A stretch of DNA of 64,000 nt from Cacajao melanocephalus (lineage: Eukaryota; Chordata; Mammalia; Primates; Pitheciidae). The notes under the pieces are model-generated. The model was not told where the DNA came from, did no database searches, and saw only the letters and a program-made list of their open reading frames with translations. Location of the stretch: NCBI GenBank assembly GCA_963573385.1, contig CAUYLG010009086.1, forward strand, positions 1 to 64,000, read 5' to 3'. Below are positions 57,992-64,000 of this stretch, one piece after another (position 1 is the stretch's first letter; every line of letters starts with the position of its first letter). Both the position numbers and the translations under genes were made by a program.

Positions 57992-58665
57992 CCTAACACC
58001 ACCATTCTGGAAATGGACTTCTCCTTTGTGATTTTATCTTCCCCCAGGTCCTGGAACTGAGCTTGCCTAAAGTAGGTATCTGACAAGTATGTATTGGATT
58101 CTCAGTAGATATTAATTTCTGGAAATATTCTTCAAGGAGATAACAAAGATCCCAACTCTGGGATCACCTTGCTTTTGTTTTTTGTTGTAAGGTATGCAGG
58201 GCTGGTTACCACTGAAGAAACTCAATTAATCTGTACGATATTGCCCACTGGAGAGTTGGTCTAATTCTGTTATCTGGTCTCTTACTCTGATGAACCAGCA
58301 GATCATATGAGTGCTGCAATCCCTCCTTTTAAAAAGCAGGCTGAGAAATCTGTTTCCTCTCTTTCTCCTAGGCTCGTGTCTTAATCTTGGCCTTTTAAGT
58401 CTTATGTCTTAACATTCTTGTGAAAGAGCAGCAGGAATCAAATGAGTCCAAGGAATCTCCCCGTGGAGATTTTTCCTTACAAACTGCAGTAGAGTCAGAT
58501 TATGGTACTGACTTCTTAATGAATTTCTCAACTGGGATTTAAGGTAGCAATCCCATTCTTCTCTTTGTGGACTTGGAACTAGTGAAAAATAGACTTACAG
58601 AATAAAATATCAACTGTATCTTTAACCACAATTGGTCCAGACCCACAGGCCACACAGCAGATCAA
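57992..58665. other. Unassigned DNA
   Basis: Nothing recognised. Confidence 0.4.
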
Positions 58666-58669
58666 TGAA

Positions 58670-58755
58670 TTAAAAATGCCTGGGGTCGAGACTCAATTAT
58701 TAGTGGTGTTTAGGTTCTCCAGGTGATTCCAATGTTCAACCAATGTTGAAAAAGC
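58670..58755 (+). mobile_element. MER5A-like fragment
   Basis: GCCTGGGGTCGAGACTC, GTTCTCCAGGTGATTCCAATG resemble the MER5A 3' half. Confidence 0.45.
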
Positions 58756-58769
58756 ATGTAGTCGATGTA

Positions 58770-58850
58770 CTAACAGTACCAGTATCACCTGAGACTGTTA
58801 GGCATGCAGGATCTTGGGCCGCATCTCAGAATCACAATGTGCAGTTTAAT
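58770..58850 (-). mobile_element. MER5A-like fragment, antisense
   Basis: CAGTATCACCTGAGACTGTTAGGCATGCAGGATCTTGGGCCGCATCTCAGAATCAC is the complement of the MER5A centre-to-3' part (CAGCATCACCTGGG, TTAGAAATGCAGAATCTC, GGGCCCCACC). Confidence 0.65.
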
Positions 58851-58904
58851 ACTTTTCCCATGCTAAAATTTTAGAAGCAGTGTTTTTAAAGAACTACTTT
58901 TTAC

Positions 58905-59100
58905 ACTTTAGTGAGCATAAAGATCCCTTAGAGGTACTTGTTAGACACAGGTCCCTAGGCTCTGACTCCATTGTTAACTTTACTGAGTCTAACTCACTGT
59001 GGGATGGAGCAGAACAATTTGCATTTCTAACAAGTTCACAGGTGATGCTGATGCTGCTGATATGCGGACTAGACTTTGAAAATTGGTGCTGTAGACTCAG
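58905..59100 (+). mobile_element. MER5A hAT-Charlie MITE
   Basis: TTTAGTGAGCATAAAGATCCC, GAGGTACTTGTTAGACACAGG, AATTTGCATTTCTAACAAGTTCACAGGTGATGCTGATGCTGCTG: clear MER5A in sense. The two opposite 78-81 codon frames across it are chance. Confidence 0.85.
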
Positions 59101-60915
59101 GTGTGCTTCCCACTGAAGAACGAGAACACGAGAACTCACACTTGGCTCAGAAGGCGATAGGAGAGGCTAGGCTATGTGTGGGTAGCAACTCTTCCTCCAA
59201 CTGTGCAATTCAGTAAGATACTCTTCTTTTGAGGGTGACTGAGTGGAGTGGAAAGGTTTGAAGCTCTCTACCTGATATCTCTCTCTGAAAACGAAGAAGC
59301 ATCTCTTCATATGACAAGGTAAAAACTCCCAAGTAGAAACAAAATTAGTCCCTCCTCTACATACTCTGGTCTTCCAGGGCTACGGAGACTTATCTTAGGC
59401 CTATCTTATTATACCATATATATGAGAAAAAATCTAGAGGAAAAGACTCAAAAGTGTTGAATTTCAAGTGCCCATGCTTTTTCTTGGCTCTGGTCTTCTC
59501 TTCCATTAAACACTAGAGTTGGGGTAGTGTAGCCACTTCAGTCCTGTGAATTTCCTAATATCAGAACTTTCTCTCCTCAGAAGTGGTATAAACTGTGTGT
59601 GTGTGTGTGTGTGTGCATTTTGTGTGAGAAAACAGGAGAAGCTTTGGCTTCCCATAAATTTTGTGGTGTATAGTCAGCATTGATTCAGAGACTCTAAGAA
59701 GAAAAAAATGTTACTAGTGATATTGAATATAATGCACAGGAATTTTAGCTTGTGTAGTCATCCTGTAGATTTTGCCAGTTTAAAGGCAGTAGGACAATTA
59801 AGACGTCTTCTTTCAGTTTGAGTTTTTTACTCCCCCATCTCCAAATATGATGAGGCTCATTATGTTTTACCGTTAACATTAATGGGATTTAATTTACAGT
59901 GGAACAGAATAGGCCTCGGACTTTGCAAGCTGAACATGATTATGAAATCAATGTTTAGAAATCATAAAGCACCTATTAATACTCGTCATAGAGACATTTG
60001 ACAAAGTTTTAAACATTCTCCAAAGATATGTTACTTGCTTTATTATTTCAAATAAATGATCCTTAGATCTCAAAGGCATGGGAAAATAAACCTAAATATA
60101 CATTTTTAAAAATAAATATAGAAAGTGATGTCTTTTTCCATTTATGAGTTCCACATCTTAAACGTTTTCTTCAGTACAAACTTACTTGGTGTTTTCCAAC
60201 TCAAACTTTATTCCACATTTTATTTGTGGATTATAATTAGAACTTGGCTATTAGTTGACTGAAATAAATGTATTAGCTCTGGCACAGAAAATTCAACATA
60301 CTCTCTAGCAGTTTAACTTAAGGGGGCAGAACCTTGAGATAGCTAATGAGTAAGAGAAACAGCAATTAGGGAAGCTTTGCAAAGCAAATGGGAGAATTTA
60401 AAATGTCAGGTAACAGAGACAAAAGAGAGGGCCAAAAGGCAGAGAACGCTGTGCCAAACACTCATTGATAATCAATATTAGAAACACTAGGATGGTAATA
60501 AGGGAAATCAAAGAGTATTTTTTTTAAAGTAGGTTGAAGGGGGATAGAAATGGAATCTGGTGTATACAAAGGAGCAGGGGCAGAGGGCTGAGATACATAT
60601 GAGGTTCTTAACAGGATATGTCTCAATATAATAAAGAAAAACCAAGGCAGAAGGTGGTGAATAAGGTCATTTTCTTGTTTTTGGAATATGCAAACATATC
60701 CTTAAAATGTGGTACAAGATTAAAAGCTGTGTTGGCAAACATAACTATGCCTTTAAATATTTTAAGAGCTGTCAAAGGCAAAAGGATTGGATTTATTCAG
60801 TGTGGAGCTAGTGCCAAAGGATATGGGTATGGTAGATTCCTTCAGAATAAAGAAGAAACTCCTAACTGAATGTACTAAGAGTAATGTCTTTGAGGCAGGC
60901 AGACGGGGGGAATTC
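59101..60915. other. Unassigned DNA (about 1.8 kb)
   Basis: Contains (TG)n at 59,594. An 83-codon frame at 60,618-60,869 has no recognisable domain and no Kozak or splice context that I trust. Confidence 0.4.
59594..59615. repeat. (TG)11 microsatellite
   Basis: Eleven TG units. Confidence 0.9.
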
Positions 60916-60919
60916 CAAC

Positions 60920-61075
60920 TTTAGTTCTTACCTGCCTTGCCACCATGGTTAATTTAATGTGTTTGATTTGCAGTTTCTGGATTTAGAAAACGGAATAATA
61001 ATTACCTTAAAGCTGCTATGCATTTTGAATTGCATATGTGAAGAGTCTGGCACAGAATTTCTCTTGATTACTTCA
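60920..61075 (+). repeat. MIR fragment
   Basis: TTGCAGTTTCTGGATTTAGAAAACGGAATAATAATTACCTTAAAGCTGCTATG and the AAGAGTCTGGCACAGAA end match MIR order (CAGTTTCCTCATCTGTAAAATGGGGATAATA, AGTGCCTGGCACATAG). Confidence 0.6.
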
Positions 61076-61317
61076 AATGAAGTACTCTGAAAACAGATCA
61101 CATTTGAATGCATTGCTTTCCCCAATTCTTTTCCATCTTTATCCTTCAGGTCTTATATTAGACCTTAGACTAGATTGGGTCTGCTGTCTTAGTATAGCCT
61201 GAACTTCCCTAATGAATCACTTTAAACAAAAATTGATTACTTACAATCATATGTTGATAGTTTTTCGGCTACACAAAGAGAAAATGTTCATCTTAGCAAC
61301 TATGGTCCTCCGAAGAA

Positions 61318-61375
61318 CTAGTGCAGTGACTGGCCCTTAGTAAGTTCTGAAGATTTAGGACGAATGTATGAATAT
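61318..61375 (+). repeat. L2 3'-end fragment
   Basis: AGTGCAGTGACTGGCCCTTAGTAAGTTCTGAAGATTTAGGACGAATGTATGAAT follows the L2 terminus AGTGCCTGGCACATAGTAGGTGCTCAATAAATATTTGTTGAATGAATGAAT. Confidence 0.55.
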
Positions 61376-61479
61376 TACCTTCCTACTTATCTCCAACCTG
61401 GCTCCCTCACCGTTTCTCCATTGCCTTTAAGACTTAACCATTCTTCTAGTCCTCTAATGTTGTAACCCTATATCTCTGT

Positions 61480-61810
61480 TATAGGAAAACCTCATTTTAT
61501 TGCATTTCATTCACTTTATTGCATTTTGCAGGTACTGCATTTTTTTTTTTAAACAAATTGAAGGTTTGTGGTAACTCTGTATCGAGCAAGTCTATTGGTG
61601 CTATTTTTCCAACAGCATGTATGCACTTTGTATTTCTATGTCACATTTTGGAAGTTCTTGCAGTAGGTCTAACTTTTTTATTATATCTGTTATGGTGATC
61701 TGATATCTTTAATGTTACTATTGTAATTTTTCTATGGTGCCACAAATCACACTCATATAGACAATGTACTCCTAACTCCAATTTAGCGTATTAAGTGCTT
61801 TTAACGTTTA
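61480..61810 (+). mobile_element. Tigger1 5'-end fragment
   Basis: Typical Tigger1 start: AACCTCATTTTATTGCATTT, TTGCAGGTACTGCATTTTTT, AAATTGAAGGTTTGTGGTAAC, GAGCAAGTCTATTGGTGC, TTTCCAACAGCATGTATGC, TGTTATGGTGATCTGATATC. The transposase gene and the other end are absent; only the non-coding left end remains. Confidence 0.85.
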
Positions 61811-62675
61811 TTTATGTATTAATACATATCTTGGATTTATTCTTTTCTGTTATTTGCATGCCATTACTGTACCCTAGGCTGATCTTTTATTTTGAGAAGA
61901 CTGGACTAGTCATCACCTTTTCATTTGCCTCTAGCATCAGTTCATTTATCAAACCTATCTATGGCATCTAACTGCTCATAAAAGTTCCCTCAAGTACAAA
62001 TTTCACCATGGATTTGTCATGGATTTTATAATGTTACAATAAAAATTTCTGATTTTCCGTAGTCTTCTATAATGAACAAATCTCTTTATTGGATAGTACT
62101 ATCAGAAGCGGTATGTTTCATTAAAGAGGAAAATGTTTTAGGTTTGTTAAGTAGAAACAATGAATTTATTTAATAAATCAAATGAAGTCATTTGGGAAAA
62201 TAGGAAAAGGAGGTCTAAAAACTTCAGAGGGTTAGGTAAGTCAAGTGAGAACAGTGATGGTGACGGATGGTGTTTGGTGAAGGTGTTTGTTGGTGTCACT
62301 CCCAATCATTTGGTTAGGGGTCTTCTCTTCATGGTAATGATATGAGAAAAGTCACATGAGAAGTAAACAGTAATTTGGGGCAGAGCAATATGTTGTCTAA
62401 TTATCACTCCAAGTGAATTTTGGGGTAGTGTTGGGGAATTTTTGTATCGTAAAGCCAGACCACAGGGGTGTGAACATTGACTAGACTCAGGCTGTGAACC
62501 TGAGAGCTGGGTTGGCACTGCAGACAATCTCTCCTGCTGATGTGATCTTAGCATAAATGAACTTGAAAGGAGTATATTACTTTGGCCTCACATATGCTAA
62601 AGGGTGCATTTCTGCAGTTTAGGACACCCTTGTGTATTGTCCTTGTACTTTAAATATTTGCCCATGCCTCTGAAC
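61811..62675. other. Unassigned DNA
   Basis: Nothing recognised; short frames only. Confidence 0.4.
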
Positions 62676-62679
62676 CTTC

Positions 62680-63005
62680 ACCCATTCATTCTTCCTCAGC
62701 CCCAGACATTTGACTTCCCTTTCCTAGTGTGTAAACCTTATTTCTAATGACTCATTCGGAATGCAGACGCCTCTAGGAAATATTTTTTGATTATCTTCTC
62801 CTGGCATTTTATGCTTTTCCTTGGCTCTGTTTCATGCCATTTTGCTTCTTGTGATCTGTGTGTGTGAATTTGTCTTTTGGATACTTACTTTATGAACTTA
62901 ATGCCTTGGAATCTTGACTTACCCTCCCCAAGGGTAGAGACTTTATCTTTTATGGTATCAAACACAGTGGTATGTTTCTTCTGTAAATGCTGGCTTGTTT
63001 GGGCT
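62680..63005 (+). repeat. Possible L2 fragment
   Basis: CTTACCCTCCCCAAGGGTAGAGACTTTATCTTTTATGGTATC and ACACAGTGGTATGTTTCTTCTGTAAATGC weakly echo the L2 3' UTR (GAGGGCAGGGACTTTGTC, AGTGCCTGGCACATAG). Confidence 0.35.
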
Positions 63006-64000
63006 ATACTTGTTCAAAAAGCTACTTTCACCTTCACAGAGCATGTGACTTGAGTTAATAGATTATATCTGACATTTGGAAAACATGTCCTGGAATAATT
63101 GACTGTTTTGCTGGAAGGAATCCTGTATACTTTAAGCCAGGATCTTTCTGATCCAGGTGAAGAAAGTCAGAACAAGAGAATTGACATGGCTACTCAAGGT
63201 CATTTGGAATACAAACTTGACCAGGGCATCCAGACAACTAGTCTGGGGCTCTTTTTGCTATAAAGTGCTCTTTCACTGATGAGGTTCAGGTGCAGCTACA
63301 TTGACTGGCATTAAGTTTCTTGGGTTTGAATATGAATATGTTCCATAGCAAATGTTGCATGATAAAAGAGGAGACAGAATGCTACCAATATAAGGCTGAA
63401 ATTAAACTGAAAGGAATATGACATGGCTATTTAAAAATGCTTAATTTCACAAAAGCCAGTGTATCAAAGTAATTATGGAGCAATAAAAGGTGAACTAAAG
63501 CCTTAGATGGACTGTAGGAAGAGATAAGACTAGACTTGTTAAAGCAGCCACTGTTCTTTCTGCAAAATATTTTCTGGTTTTGTTTCCTATTGTCTAGTTT
63601 TTATTAAATTGGCTGGGTTGCAAGCAAAGCCATGGTAATATCATGTGGATGAAATTTATTCAAGAGTACATCTTTCCTTACATGAGGAAAAACATCCATT
63701 TCAAATAACACAAATGTTGCCGTAAAAATTTTAAATTTTATAATGATGTGTGTCAATTACTTTTATGGCTTTCTGAGGAACTGGGATCTTATTTATATTG
63801 ATATTTATTTGTAAATTTACACTTTAATAATCTAGCATGTTTCTCTTTAAAATGCTACAAAAATATAAAGTGAAGGAAAAAATAAATTAAAAATTTTGCT
63901 GCCAACACTGAATATTTTTTTTTATACTCTTGATATAAGAATTAAAAAATCCTTCAAAGTTAAAAGTGATTCCAAATGGAGGTGGGCTTACAATACAAAT
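63006..64000. other. Unassigned DNA to the window end
   Basis: AT-rich, with no recognised repeat or gene. Confidence 0.4.

Noticed and set aside
60618..60869. 83-codon frame in unassigned DNA
   Set aside because: No recognisable domain and no splice or promoter context. A frame of this length is expected by chance in 64 kb.

Overview
The window reads as nuclear DNA of a primate, most likely human. It is AT-rich, carries Alu elements of AluJ and AluS type (a primate-specific SINE), young and old L1 fragments, L2 and MIR relics, ERVL/MaLR solo LTRs and Tigger/Charlie DNA transposons, and shows no bacterial-style gene organisation. I found no intact protein-coding gene, tRNA, rRNA or CRISPR array. 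The many short open frames lie in repeats or non-coding DNA, apart from the pseudogene frame described next.

The one gene-derived feature is a nearly full-length retrocopy of the ZRANB2 (ZNF265/ZIS) mRNA at about 11,494-14,327 on the + strand: a coding part without introns, an RS-rich C-terminus, a long 3' UTR, an AATAAA signal, an A-rich tail and a probable 11-bp target-site duplication. A one-base insertion in codon 12, a lost zinc-binding cysteine and at least two premature stops mark it as a processed pseudogene.

Layout. 1-3.6 kb: L1 pieces, an MLT2-type LTR, an MIR and an MLT1A-like LTR. 3.6-10.8 kb: sparse MIR/L2, a small hAT-like MITE, antisense L1 3'-end and 5'-UTR blocks, and a 5'-inverted L1. 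11.5-14.3 kb: the ZRANB2 pseudogene. 14.3-24.1 kb: MIR, L2, an MLT1 LTR, two long antisense L1 blocks (one with an Alu and a foreign insert), a Tigger-type element and a + strand Alu. 24-33 kb: MIR/L2 territory with a long L2 at 27.5-28.8 kb, an MLT1 LTR and about 3 kb with no repeat that I recognise. 33.3-39.3 kb: sense-strand old L1 split by an MLT1 LTR, an L1 3' end with a large TG/TA microsatellite, an Alu and two MST-type LTRs. 39-54 kb: mostly unassigned DNA with a 39-bp tandem duplication, an LTR with perfect 5-bp target-site duplications, a long antisense L1, a second 5'-inverted L1, MER5-type, MIR and L2 relics and a second MLT2. 54.6-57.8 kb: an old antisense L1 holding three later insertions (MST/THE1 LTR, MLT1 LTR, Alu), followed at once by a perfect 21-bp inverted repeat. 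58-64 kb: MER5A fragments, MIR/L2 relics, a Tigger1 5' end and unassigned DNA.

Nothing here forms an operon or a cooperating gene set. The window is intergenic or intronic; I cannot tell which, because I recognise no exon. The observations most worth checking are the ZRANB2 retrocopy and the perfect hairpin at 57.93-57.99 kb. Family names were assigned from memory of consensus sequences without alignment, so subfamily labels and outer edges are approximate (often within tens of bases).
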